Source of the DNA: Proteromonas lacertae
Lineage: Eukaryota > Sar > Bigyra > Opalinata > Proteromonadidae
DNA: 64,000 nt
Assembly (NCBI GenBank): GCA_002245135.1
Contig: NGBS01000318.1
Span: 25,470-89,469, forward strand
Direction: 5' to 3'
Both the position numbers and the translations under genes were made by a program. Under the pieces are notes generated by a model. It made no database searches. It was not told the DNA's origin and worked only from the letters and a program-made list of their open reading frames with translations. This document shows, in pieces, positions 1-8,691 of this stretch. Position 1 is the first letter of the stretch; each line of letters begins with the position of its first letter.

Positions 1-1
1 T

Positions 2-397
2 CCTATACCTCATAAAATGGATCAGTGGGGAATCATAATCAATACACTGACTACAAAAGCAAAACCAGATAGTGTAGGTCATTGGGTAGCTTTAGTAGTA
101 GATAACAAAAAGAAGATGTTCATGTACTATGATTCTTTTGGTGAGGATCCTCAACACTTGAGTAATTTCAAAGAATGTTTGAAGAAGTTTAAGAAATTTC
201 ATGAAAAACCATATCAGTTAAAAATCAATGCAGTTCAGAACCAGAACAGTAATACAAACAATTGTGGTTTTTTCGCAATCAATTTTTTGAACGATATATT
301 AAATAGAAAAAGAACATTCAAGCAGGCAACAGATTTTAATACAGTAGTTGGTGAGAAAAGAGTAGCAATGATGAAAAAAGAGTTTGGAATAGTATAA
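2..397 (+). CDS. Adenain-like cysteine protease of Polinton (5' partial)
   Basis: The reading frame is open from the first bases of the window, so the true start is probably upstream and the ATG at 17 is internal or only a possible start. Counting from that ATG, the adenovirus-protease/ULP1-type catalytic set is visible: His22 in GHWVAL, Asp39 in YYDSFG, a Gln at 74 or 76 and Cys83 in NNCGFF, followed by a short helical tail. In this family the enzyme processes capsid and related proteins of the virus-like element. It would act with the polymerase and integrase encoded on the opposite strand. The frame ends in TAA, followed by an ATTAATTAATTAATT run that separates it from the convergent next gene. 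Confidence 0.87.
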   Translation, partial: PIPHKMDQWGIIINTLTTKAKPDSVGHWVALVVDNKKKMFMYYDSFGEDPQHLSNFKECLKKFKKFHEKPYQLKINAVQNQNSNTNNCGFFAINFLNDILNRKRTFKQATDFNTVVGEKRVAMMKKEFGIV

Positions 398-414
398 AGA
401 AATTAATTAATTAA

Positions 415-765
415 TTAATTTTTACTTTCTAATTCTGTTGTTTTCTTAATTTCTTCTTCATGTTGTTTCAAAATATTGTGTAGAACAGGAACTAACTCTT
501 CTATTGCTTTATCTAACTCTTCTTTAAGACACTGTACAGATAATCTCTTACTCTCTAAACGATTCATTAATTCAAACACTTGTTCATCCATACCTAAATT
601 GTATGCTTCATTGAGCTTCTTACAAGTTACTATTATATTACCTGCTTTCTTTAATGCATTCTTATACTCCAAGCTACCATCATCTTTATGATTGATGTAA
701 GTGCTGCACAACTCGTACCACATATCAAATGCTGCCTCTGCATTTTCTTTTAACATCATATCCAT
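415..765 (-). CDS. Polinton orphan protein, 116 aa
   Basis: An intact intronless frame lies inside the element, convergent with the protease gene and divergent from the next orphan gene. The product is acidic and helical, with heptad-like Leu/Ile spacing and a Lys/Glu-rich C-terminus ending ELESKN, so it may form a coiled coil. It has no membrane segment and no recognisable motif. The ATG is followed by MDMMLKENAEA and the intergenic region upstream is only about 100 bp. I do not recognise the family. Its position among element genes, length and normal codon use support it as real, but its function is unknown. Confidence 0.55.
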   Translation of the reverse strand: MDMMLKENAEAAFDMWYELCSTYINHKDDGSLEYKNALKKAGNIIVTCKKLNEAYNLGMDEQVFELMNRLESKRLSVQCLKEELDKAIEELVPVLHNILKQHEEEIKKTTELESKN

Positions 766-816
766 CGTTATTTGATACCTATATAAACGAAAAATAAAAG
801 AAATACCGAATATAGC

Positions 817-823
817 CGTTTCA
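817..823 (+). promoter_or_regulatory. CGTTTCA element upstream of Polinton orphan gene
   Basis: The sequence TATAGCCGTTTCA ends about 44 bp before the ATG at 867. It matches the TTCGTTTCA-like element found just upstream of several host genes in this window. A promoter role is inference from recurrence and position. Confidence 0.35.
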
Positions 824-866
824 CGATCTTTAGCATTTTTTCGTTACACGAATTTTTTGAGAATTC

Positions 867-1268
867 ATGAAGTTAGGTTACAGTATCAAAGGCCAGAATT
901 TATTTATATTTGAAAAGCGAGCCAATGATCAAAGATGGACTATTTTCATCCCAGCTGAAGCCAAGAAATACATATGGGGTAAATCAAATCATCATACACC
1001 ATTAGTAATCAACTATGGAGCTGCATTAAAAGACAAATACAATTCAACTACTCCTACAATAAAAACCCTTTGGTTGCCAGATTTTTATGAGATCGATGTT
1101 CCATCAAATGTCAAACCTGTTATTGTATCTTCTATAGATAAGCAGTTTCTACATTTCAATATTTTATACATAGGAAGAGGTCAAACAAAACCAACACCAC
1201 CCAAAAAACAAGAAGAAGAAGATGTTGGTGTAGAAAGTTTATTAGAACAACTTAAAATATCTAATTAA
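867..1268 (+). CDS. Polinton orphan protein, 133 aa
   Basis: An intact frame starts at an ATG shortly after the CGTTTCA element and ends exactly where the convergent integrase gene ends, with the two stop codons abutting at 1268/1269. The product has an N-terminal beta-rich half with many aromatic residues (IFEKRANDQRWTIFIPAE) and a C-terminal Pro/Lys/Glu-rich linker followed by a short acidic helix ending EQLKISN. It has no signal peptide or membrane segment. I recognise no family. The compact fit between neighbours argues that it is a genuine element gene, possibly a structural or replication accessory protein, which is a guess. Confidence 0.6.
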   Translation: MKLGYSIKGQNLFIFEKRANDQRWTIFIPAEAKKYIWGKSNHHTPLVINYGAALKDKYNSTTPTIKTLWLPDFYEIDVPSNVKPVIVSSIDKQFLHFNILYIGRGQTKPTPPKKQEEEDVGVESLLEQLKISN

Positions 1269-2561
1269 TTATACAATTGTATCATCACCTTTTTTGATTC
1301 TGGGTCTTTCAAGAATACGTCTAAAATGAGTTTCAGGATCTCTTCTAGCAACTAATTGTAACTCATAATGTTTGAATCTATATCTAGATACATCAGGATC
1401 CCAATTACCGTTTATATCTCCTAATACATAAGAGTACCTGTTTTTATGTCTAATACGATATATCTTATCTGACCAATAAGTTCCTTTATCCATTTTTCTT
1501 CTTTGTTCATGAAACCTAACTAAATCTCCAACTTGAAATTTTGTTTTTAATCTTTGTTCATTATTGAAATTGTATTTAACTGATTCCATTAACATTCTGT
1601 TTTGTAGTTTAGGACTATTGTATACTTCGTTAGGTGTATAATCTCTCAAACTTGATAAAGGTTTGTTATTATAATCATAAACAGTTTCTTGTACAATTTG
1701 ATTGAAACGTGACAACCATCTCTGATCAATGATTTCTCTTCTATCGTTTCTATCTATATTAGCTTGAAACTCTGGTGCATCTATACCTAAATCTATTAAA
1801 TGTTTATATAATAATTTCTTTACAAGACTTACAGATCTTTCCAATACCATTTCTATTCTATGTTCTGATGGCATCTTTTGAAAGAATGTAATTCCTTCTT
1901 GATCTAATAATGGTTTGATTGCATTGAAACTATTTTGCATATCACACAAGACACTTACTACACGTCTTTTAGATACTACTTGAGAACCATCTTCATTTGT
2001 TTTAAAATACCATGCTCTAAAAGCACTTTCAATACTTGGTCCTTTTTCATCACGTAATGGGATTGCCCATACTTTTCTGGAATTCATTTCTATCAAATAT
2101 AAGTAAGGATGATAAGGTAAAAAGTAAACAACATCCATTTGGAAGTATCCAGGCTTCTTGATACTTGCAAAAGGTAAATCTTGATTGTATTTAAAATCTA
2201 CTATTTGACGACCAGGCTTTCTTCTTAGATACTCTCTAACTACATCATAAGGTGGTGGAACATCATTAAGTTCTGCTGCTTCTTGTGTTAGTTTAATAAA
2301 TTGTTTTTCACTTAAATAGTAATACTTATCATAAAGTCTATCTAGATATTCTCTATATTCATCGATCTGTCTGGATATTTCATCATTTTCATATGGATTT
2401 GGTCTTGGATTATTCTGTATTGACGGTGGTGCATTGTTAAAATTCCTCGCATAATTTTGCTCATCTCTTGAGTCAACATGTCTATAGCCTGGTGGCAACT
2501 CTTGAGCTGTATCTGGATTTGGGTAAGAGTAAGACTTATTATAAAAATAATTAGCAAGCAT
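1269..2561 (-). CDS. Retroviral-type (DDE) integrase of Polinton
   Basis: A 430-aa protein carries the RNase H-fold integrase core. The likely catalytic triad is Asp143 (QMDVVYF), Asp207 (VLCDMQNSF) and Glu241 (VLERSV), with about 33 residues between the last two, close to the family's D,D-35-E spacing. The C-terminus contains an SH3-like/chromodomain-like DNA-binding region (KFQVGDLVRFHE onward), as in retroviral and Polinton integrases. The N-terminal 100 residues are Pro/Asn/Tyr-rich without a clear HHCC zinc finger. In Polintons this enzyme inserts the element and makes a short target duplication. The gene is co-oriented with the polymerase, 59 bp downstream of it, so both could share one transcript. 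It ends immediately next to the stop of the convergent orphan gene. Confidence 0.9.
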   Translation of the reverse strand: MLANYFYNKSYSYPNPDTAQELPPGYRHVDSRDEQNYARNFNNAPPSIQNNPRPNPYENDEISRQIDEYREYLDRLYDKYYYLSEKQFIKLTQEAAELNDVPPPYDVVREYLRRKPGRQIVDFKYNQDLPFASIKKPGYFQMDVVYFLPYHPYLYLIEMNSRKVWAIPLRDEKGPSIESAFRAWYFKTNEDGSQVVSKRRVVSVLCDMQNSFNAIKPLLDQEGITFFQKMPSEHRIEMVLERSVSLVKKLLYKHLIDLGIDAPEFQANIDRNDRREIIDQRWLSRFNQIVQETVYDYNNKPLSSLRDYTPNEVYNSPKLQNRMLMESVKYNFNNEQRLKTKFQVGDLVRFHEQRRKMDKGTYWSDKIYRIRHKNRYSYVLGDINGNWDPDVSRYRFKHYELQLVARRDPETHFRRILERPRIKKGDDTIV

Positions 2562-2620
2562 AAGAAGTAAAACACAAAAGTAAAAGCATACACTAATATA
2601 TTAAATATATCCATGTTATT

Positions 2621-5600
2621 CTAATTAAAGACATTATTATAATTATCGTACATATTTCTAGCAGCTTCACTTTCATTTGGATCACGATTCAATAAGTATG
2701 GAACTGAGCTGATTCTAGTTAAATAACATCTTTTAATATCAAATATTGTAAATGCTAATTTAGGTACACGAACTGTATACAATACTTGTTTTGCACTTCT
2801 GAAACTGTACTGATCTACATATACTTTTTGTAAATCTCTACTATCTAAAATATTAGTGTAATAATCATAATCACATGTCTTTACTCTATAACCTTTAGAT
2901 ACACCTTTTGCTCTTGAATCAGATTTAAACAAGTGTATAGGTCCATCCACTCTCTGTTTTTCATAAGCATACATCTTTGCTTTCAATCCACAGAATCTTG
3001 TTATTGTGTATAACTGATCACTTTTGTTCTCTTCCATTTTAAGTAAGTTAAGTTCACCTGTTCTTTGATAGTTTTGATATCTGATACCTCTTTGCTTTAG
3101 ATAATCACAATTAATATTACCAGTATCCATACAACCTTGAATTGTTAAATCATCAGCAATATCTCTGTAAAAGTCTTTTGTAGCAACTCTGAAGATAAAA
3201 GAATCTGTATCTGTCATCAGTAAAGTAAGACCATCTCTATATTTTCTGTATAATTGTCCATACCAAAACTTTGCCATTAAATACTTTGATTGACAGAGAA
3301 TAGCCATTCCAATATAGCTTGGTTTATCAATTGCACATTTATACTTCTTAAACTTACACACTCTTAAGTCACATCCATCAATTGATACAAAACCTGTAAA
3401 GTATGGATTACTTGTACACTTTAAGAACTGTTCTTCACTATTCACCAACTTACTTCTACATCTATTCTCTGTATTTTCACATGTCTTACCATATGCACTG
3501 TTAAGGATTAGTTTAAACGTATCTGCTTCAGCATCTCTATGTGCTGACTTTGCAGCCTTCCTTAATAGATGACACTGCATCACGAAATCATAAGCATAAG
3601 CTGTTTCACAAAAACTAATCACTCTCCATACTTTGTTTACTTTATAACCTAACTTCACAGCATAGTTCAGATATTGATAATGAACAACATAGTGATACTT
3701 CCTACTCAAATCGCATATTATTCTTGGAGTGTTATTCTTCAATTCTCCATTCTTATCCACCATACCTAATTCTATAGCCCATTGCTTCTGTTCTTGTGAC
3801 AAGTCTCTAAAGTATATCATCTTTCTCTCAGGGAATAAAGGATACTCTGAAAATCCACAACGATCTGGTGGATCTATATCAACTTCTAATATATAACCTC
3901 TACTCTCTGGATCTTTCCACAACTTCTGATCTTCTGGATTTGATGAATGCATTATATCTTCATAAGGTTTCATTTTCTTAATGACATCTATATAGATTTC
4001 TGGTTTCTCCCATCTGAAATCTTTATATGGTAACTTCATTGATGCCATTGTAGAAGGATACAGAGAATTATAATCCACATACATAATATAGGATTCTCTT
4101 TTTGGTGGGATTGCATGAAGATCTTCAAAGAATGGTGGATCCATATAATGGTTCTTGGCTTCAGCCTTTCTCATTGATCCAATCATTGAAATACCTCCAA
4201 TCAATCCTTTTCGAATGAAATCATACTTGTCTTGATCAGCTAACAATTCAATCTTTACATTACACCTTCTAAGAAATATAGACCATGCTAAACCTGGACA
4301 ACTAACATGCCAACATGGATCTAATATAAAATGCTTAAACACTACATTTCTGAAATGGTCAAACACACTTGTAAGAGTTAATACATCCATTGCTAAATAG
4401 AATAAGTTATACTCCATTAGATCATTCATCTCCAATAACTTCCATAATGCTTGACAGGAATCATAAATATCTTGTGGTATTTCTTCTTCCTGTTTCAATT
4501 TAGACTTGAATGCTTCTCTTGGTGGTAACTCTTTTGTATTGTATAACTTATCTATATGATCAACATATTCGTAAGGGAAGTGACCTTTCTGCAATCCCCA
4601 TTTCATCATGAAATCATTGACTGTCCAATCATGGTCTTTTAAACACTTTTGTATCTTTGTATCTTCTCTTACATACTGGTATACAGGATGGAATAACTTT
4701 TCATATTCACCACCTGATTCAGCTTCTATCTTTAAGGATTGAACTATACTATCTAGTGATGAAGACATAAACTGAAAGCTATCAATGAAGTGTAGTTTGT
4801 TAAACTTTATCATTAAGAACTTATTGTCAGTCTTTAATAGAACTGATAACTTTGATCTATACTTTCTTTTATTATTATTCATTGGCTGAGTTGTTATTGG
4901 TTGAGATGTAACTATGTTTCCCATTTCTTCTTCTAAACCAAGATCTTCAGCTGTTCTAGGTGATAAGTATTCTTCTCTACTATGTAACATATAATATAAC
5001 TCATTAAATGCTTCTTCATTGTTGGGATCGTTTTCATCTACTATTTCAATTGTATTTGGTGGTTCTATTGGTAATGGTATTTCTTCTTCATCTTCATAAT
5101 CTTCTTGAGTTGATATATCTACTAATCTATCTTCTTCTTCTTCCTCTTCTTGTTTCTTTTCTTCTTCAATACCTCTATTATATTCAGTTAATCTTTCATC
5201 AACAGTTGTTGTAGTATCTGGTATTGGTATTGATGGTTGTGGTGGTTGTTGTATTGGTTGTTGTTGTTGTAATGATACATTCCACTCTGCTTCCATTTCT
5301 TTATCTAATTTTGATAATCCACGGATAATGAAGTTATTATCATAGTTCTTACTATTGTGTGCAATACAAGGTATTTGCAGATGTTGTAAAGAACAATGCC
5401 AATTACAGTTACTACATAATGTAGCAAGATATTTTCCAGTAAAATGGTCATGGTGTCTTGTGCGTCTTTTATTTTTATCATTTTCATCAAATGGAGTGTT
5501 ACACCACATACACTTTGTTATTTTTCTATGAATTGGTATATATGTACTTTCATCCAAAGGCTTTAACTCTCCACTCTTATATTCTTCATATTTCGATAAT

Positions 5601-7477
5601 ACATACTCTTCTATTTCTACAAACTTTCTGACCAATTCCATTTCCAAGTCTTCAGGATCTTGTTGTGGACCAAGTTTACCAAAGAAAGTTTCTTCACTGA
5701 TAATATCTGGATATCTTGAACTTATATGTATGCACCAACTACTTAACACATGTCTACTAAATGCACCTTTTGCACCAGGTATTGCTTGTGAAGGATCTAT
5801 TGGTACTTGTATTACTTCTGTATCCCAATATAAGACCACTGGAATCATTTGCATGAATTTGAAGTTATGGAATTCCAAGAAAGTATCAGGTGGTGGGAAT
5901 TGACGAATGACTCCTCTCTGTAATTGACAACTGGTTGAATTATGTAGTTTGAATGCTTGATCTGTTGATAAGGTACAAAAGCAGTATGGACATCTAGTGT
6001 AGTAATTATGACAACGCTTATTGTATGGTGCAAGGAAGGCTTCTAACTTTGTTATTGTCATGAAGTGTTCTTTATAAAACAGTATGTTGACATGTGGGTA
6101 GTGTAGCATCTTATCTATTGAAGTTCCATACAATGGTATTGGTTCTTTATCCACAATTGTAAATATATTGATAGTGACATGATTCATTTGTTCAAACACT
6201 TCTATTCTACCACTATCAGTGATAGGATCAATAGGAAACTTCAAACATGTTATATCCATTCTATAAACATACTCCTTATACTTCATAGCTCTATTTCTAT
6301 GATCCTTAAACTCCATATGATGTAATCCTGCTGCAACACTATATATAAAACACATACTTTCAGCTTCCTTACTATAATTGGTTAAGTTGATTAAACACTT
6401 TCTTCTTACTAAACTTTCAGGTAATAATATACTGACATTGTCTGTAGCTGATCCAGTACTTAATGATGTTCTCATCATAATCATTTCCACTAGAGCTATA
6501 TGTTTATACTTCAAATCACTTCTTTCTGTATTGAATATATTATTGAAATCTCTTCCCATTATTCTATTCAATTTTTGGCCAACACTTCCTAATTCACTTA
6601 CAGTAACTGACTCTGGATTAGTCTCATAGGTTTTGTAACATAATGGATCAGTTCCTTCAATATCTATAACATTGGATCCAACATATGCAACTCTGATTCT
6701 GAATTGAACTTTGGCATGTTCAAAATGAGTTGTATTGAAATAGTTTCTCAATGCTTTCATATACTCTGATCTAGGATCTGTAACTTGTAACCATATAGCT
6801 TCATACTCTCTACATAATGGATCATCACTCCAATCATGAGAATAAGTTTCTTCATACCTTTCACTTGAACCATGAACAACATCTAAAACATATCTACGAA
6901 GATCAAATGGCATTTCTTTTAATCTTTCAGGATGATTCTCAACAACATCTAAAGCTAACATTGCTTCTCTTCTAACTCTTTGATCTTCTTCACTAACAGG
7001 AGCATCTGGATGTGTTTCTTGTGGTGGTGGTGGTTGATCATCGTCTACAAGTGGAGATAGTGTTGGAGTAATCTCTTCAGGAGGAGTATCTGGTAATTGA
7101 CTATCTGGTATCTCAGTTATTCTTTGTATCTTTGGTGGTGGTTCTTCAATTACAACTGATGAACTCGTTCTCTGATTAACTGGTGTAACATAACCTGGTT
7201 GAGCTGTAGTTGTTGAAGATGTTTGAGGTGGTGGTGGTGGTGCTGAACCTGTTGAAGGTGGAGGCATGATCCCTCCTGCTCCTCCATATACTGGATAAGG
7301 TGGTGGATAATACATTGGTGGAGGTGTTGGAGGAACATAATAAGGTTGGAACCAAGGATTGAAATAATTAAGAGGCATCATGGGTGGGTTACCTGGAGCT
7401 GTACCTTGTTGTGGCTGTTGTGAACTTGGTTGATTATAACCATACGGATTATAACCATAAGGATATCCTGGATACAT
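2621..7477 (-). CDS. Protein-primed family B DNA polymerase of Polinton
   Basis: A 1,618-aa intronless protein. The first roughly 115 residues are Pro/Tyr/Gly-rich. Exonuclease motifs are visible as LYWDTE (about residue 550), HNSKNYDNNF (about 708) and YLAMDVLTL (about 1027). Polymerase motifs are visible as VDYNSLYPSTM (motif A, about 1134), KLILNSAYGKT (motif B, about 1326) and MTDTDSFIF (motif C, about 1422). Between Exo I and Exo II lies a CxxC...HHDH...CxxC segment (about 655-690) resembling the recombination endonuclease VII/HNH zinc fold. Acidic, Gln-rich linkers follow it. It replicates the element, with priming by a terminal protein expected for the family. All motifs are intact, so the enzyme looks functional. 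The upstream neighbour is divergent, with about 200 bp between the two starts. Confidence 0.96.
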   Translation of the reverse strand: MYPGYPYGYNPYGYNQPSSQQPQQGTAPGNPPMMPLNYFNPWFQPYYVPPTPPPMYYPPPYPVYGGAGGIMPPPSTGSAPPPPPQTSSTTTAQPGYVTPVNQRTSSSVVIEEPPPKIQRITEIPDSQLPDTPPEEITPTLSPLVDDDQPPPPQETHPDAPVSEEDQRVRREAMLALDVVENHPERLKEMPFDLRRYVLDVVHGSSERYEETYSHDWSDDPLCREYEAIWLQVTDPRSEYMKALRNYFNTTHFEHAKVQFRIRVAYVGSNVIDIEGTDPLCYKTYETNPESVTVSELGSVGQKLNRIMGRDFNNIFNTERSDLKYKHIALVEMIMMRTSLSTGSATDNVSILLPESLVRRKCLINLTNYSKEAESMCFIYSVAAGLHHMEFKDHRNRAMKYKEYVYRMDITCLKFPIDPITDSGRIEVFEQMNHVTINIFTIVDKEPIPLYGTSIDKMLHYPHVNILFYKEHFMTITKLEAFLAPYNKRCHNYYTRCPYCFCTLSTDQAFKLHNSTSCQLQRGVIRQFPPPDTFLEFHNFKFMQMIPVVLYWDTEVIQVPIDPSQAIPGAKGAFSRHVLSSWCIHISSRYPDIISEETFFGKLGPQQDPEDLEMELVRKFVEIEEYVLSKYEEYKSGELKPLDESTYIPIHRKITKCMWCNTPFDENDKNKRRTRHHDHFTGKYLATLCSNCNWHCSLQHLQIPCIAHNSKNYDNNFIIRGLSKLDKEMEAEWNVSLQQQQPIQQPPQPSIPIPDTTTTVDERLTEYNRGIEEEKKQEEEEEEDRLVDISTQEDYEDEEEIPLPIEPPNTIEIVDENDPNNEEAFNELYYMLHSREEYLSPRTAEDLGLEEEMGNIVTSQPITTQPMNNNKRKYRSKLSVLLKTDNKFLMIKFNKLHFIDSFQFMSSSLDSIVQSLKIEAESGGEYEKLFHPVYQYVREDTKIQKCLKDHDWTVNDFMMKWGLQKGHFPYEYVDHIDKLYNTKELPPREAFKSKLKQEEEIPQDIYDSCQALWKLLEMNDLMEYNLFYLAMDVLTLTSVFDHFRNVVFKHFILDPCWHVSCPGLAWSIFLRRCNVKIELLADQDKYDFIRKGLIGGISMIGSMRKAEAKNHYMDPPFFEDLHAIPPKRESYIMYVDYNSLYPSTMASMKLPYKDFRWEKPEIYIDVIKKMKPYEDIMHSSNPEDQKLWKDPESRGYILEVDIDPPDRCGFSEYPLFPERKMIYFRDLSQEQKQWAIELGMVDKNGELKNNTPRIICDLSRKYHYVVHYQYLNYAVKLGYKVNKVWRVISFCETAYAYDFVMQCHLLRKAAKSAHRDAEADTFKLILNSAYGKTCENTENRCRSKLVNSEEQFLKCTSNPYFTGFVSIDGCDLRVCKFKKYKCAIDKPSYIGMAILCQSKYLMAKFWYGQLYRKYRDGLTLLMTDTDSFIFRVATKDFYRDIADDLTIQGCMDTGNINCDYLKQRGIRYQNYQRTGELNLLKMEENKSDQLYTITRFCGLKAKMYAYEKQRVDGPIHLFKSDSRAKGVSKGYRVKTCDYDYYTNILDSRDLQKVYVDQYSFRSAKQVLYTVRVPKLAFTIFDIKRCYLTRISSVPYLLNRDPNESEAARNMYDNYNNVFN

Positions 7478-7527
7478 AATATAACCTAAAAATTCTTAGA
7501 ACTAGAAGTTAATAAGATATATACTTG

Positions 7528-7560
7528 ATTATTGGCTACGACGTTTAGCCATCCAATAAT
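7528..7560. repeat. Inverted repeat between divergent Polinton genes
   Basis: ATTATTGG at 7528-7535 pairs with CCAATAAT at 7553-7560. An inner GGCTA/TAGCC pairing extends the stem with a small bulge and a loop around CGACGTT. It lies between the divergent starts of the polymerase and the next orphan gene, so it could be an operator, a promoter element or a replication-related hairpin. The role is unknown. Confidence 0.5.
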
Positions 7561-7629
7561 ATTGTTAATTCAAATGCTAGTTTGATTTGAGCAACTCCCC
7601 AATAAGAAAAAAGAAGTTTCAAAAATATA

Positions 7630-7638
7630 TTCGTTTTA
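7630..7638 (+). promoter_or_regulatory. TTCGTTTTA promoter-like element
   Basis: The stretch AAAAATATATTCGTTTTA lies 36 bp before the ATG at 7674 and closely matches the AAAAATATATTCGTTTCA stretch ending at 30660 near a host gene. Its recurrence suggests a shared core promoter element. Confidence 0.4.
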
Positions 7639-7673
7639 ATTCCATTTCGTTACAAAATCTTAAAATCGTCAAA

Positions 7674-8252
7674 ATGCGTCAATCAGTTTATCAATATGAT
7701 TTAGATCAAGTGTACAACCATACTACTGTATGGCTAAAATGTTTGGAAGACATATCGACCAAGATTCAAAAAGATGATATTCATTTTGTAAGTTTATTGA
7801 AAATAGGTGTAGCACAAGATCTCTCAGACTACAATCTAATTTTATTTAAAGCTTTTATAGAAGACTGTGCAGAAAAGATAAAAGATCTAATCCGAGAGTT
7901 AGGAGTCGTCGTTAGATATAGAGATGAGTTACAAACGTATACCAAAAGATTACTAGTACTCAATAAGCTTTGTTGGATACGTGATCGTATTAGAATGTGG
8001 TGGGGTATATTAAAAATGCATGCTCAAAATTGGATTATGGAACAGCTTCAAAATTTAGGTGAGGATTTAATTAGAAAGGATCAAGAGATTATCGAAGAAG
8101 TAATTCATTGGCAATACATGTGTGAGCATCCAGAGGAAGCAGCCAAAGAAAAAGTATTGAAAGATATGATGGAAAAGAGATATAAGGTTCAACCAGGGAT
8201 TGTGGATCCAAGAGTTAGAAGGATGCTGAATCTACCTGATGATTTAGAATAA
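7674..8252 (+). CDS. Polinton orphan protein, 192 aa
   Basis: The frame starts at the first ATG (MRQSVYQYDLDQVY) after a promoter-like AT-rich leader. The frame is open further upstream, but no ATG occurs there. The product is strongly helical, rich in Leu, Ile, Trp and charged residues (LNKLCWIRDRIRMWWGIL), with a C-terminus PRVRRMLNLPDDLE. It has no signal peptide or obvious catalytic motif. It is the last gene of the element before the tandem repeats and is divergent from the polymerase. I do not recognise a family. The position fits an element-encoded accessory or terminal-protein-like role, but nothing in the sequence proves that. Confidence 0.65.
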   Translation: MRQSVYQYDLDQVYNHTTVWLKCLEDISTKIQKDDIHFVSLLKIGVAQDLSDYNLILFKAFIEDCAEKIKDLIRELGVVVRYRDELQTYTKRLLVLNKLCWIRDRIRMWWGILKMHAQNWIMEQLQNLGEDLIRKDQEIIEEVIHWQYMCEHPEEAAKEKVLKDMMEKRYKVQPGIVDPRVRRMLNLPDDLE

Positions 8253-8309
8253 ATTAAATGCTTAATCATAATATCTTATACTATGATATGAATTGGTGTT
8301 TATTATATA

Positions 8310-8400
8310 GGGAAAGCTAAATCGATTACAAATTAAGGGAAAGCAAAAACGATTATTAAGGGAAAGCTAAAACGATTATTAAGGGAAAGCTAAAACGAGT
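8310..8400 (+). repeat. GGGAAAGCTAAAACGATTATTAA tandem repeat, four copies
   Basis: Copies begin at GGGAAAG positions 8310, 8337, 8360 and 8383, giving spacings of 27, 23 and 23 bp. Copies three and four are identical to each other until the last diverges into AACGAGTGTAGG. The array follows the last Polinton gene by about 60 bp and is a candidate subterminal repeat of the element. Confidence 0.85.
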
Positions 8401-8436
8401 GTAGGTGGGTATAAGTGCAAGAATGAGTGTAATTGC

Positions 8437-8545
8437 GAAAATGTGTAACGGTTGGCCGTCGGTTATTTCTGAGTAGTGTAACCGACGCGTAACCGAAAGT
8501 GTAACCGTTTGCAACCGTTAGAATTCCGTTATGTCCAACCGTTAT
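8437..8545. other. AACCGTT/AACGGTT-rich tract, locally GC-richer
   Basis: Within about 100 bp the words GTAACGGTT, CGGTTA, GTAACCG (three times), AACCGTT and CAACCGTTA recur in both orientations. The tract stands out from the AT-rich surroundings. It could be the terminal part of the Polinton, or a cluster of MYB-type (CNGTTR) binding sites. No gene is seen between 8253 and 8691. Confidence 0.5.
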
Positions 8546-8691
8546 TGAATAAATTAAGATTATGCAAAATAGAATTGAGGCTTGATCAAACAAGTTATAA
8601 AAAAAGATGCGTTACTCGTGGTCTAGCTTGGTGGCACAGCATTCGAGCCTAATGGTCTGTAGCCCTTACTATATATTATTATAAATTACTT

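Larger units (their letters stand above)
1..8400. mobile_element. Polinton/Maverick DNA transposon, right-hand part
   Basis: The diagnostic Polinton gene set lies together here: an adenain-like cysteine protease, a retroviral-type integrase and a protein-primed family B DNA polymerase with all exonuclease and polymerase motifs, accompanied by small orphan ORFs. These genes are intronless, unlike the intron-rich host genes to the right. The packaging ATPase and capsid genes expected of the family are not seen and would lie left of the window. The right boundary is inferred: coding ends at 8252, and a tandem repeat and a compositionally distinct tract follow. Terminal inverted repeats and the target-site duplication cannot be shown because the left end is missing. 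The polymerase, integrase and protease frames are all intact, so the copy looks recent. Confidence 0.88.

Noticed and set aside
2342-2614. 90-aa minus-strand frame with a hydrophobic N-terminus overlapping the integrase start
   Set aside because: Most of it overlaps the integrase frame, and the rest is Met/Gln-rich shadow sequence. The hydrophobic leader is suggestive, but there is no independent support.
8615-8670. tRNA-like words (GGTCTAGCTTGGTGGC and GCATTCGAGCC)
   Set aside because: A- and B-box-like words are only about 10 nt apart and no acceptor or anticodon stem can be drawn. At best a relic.
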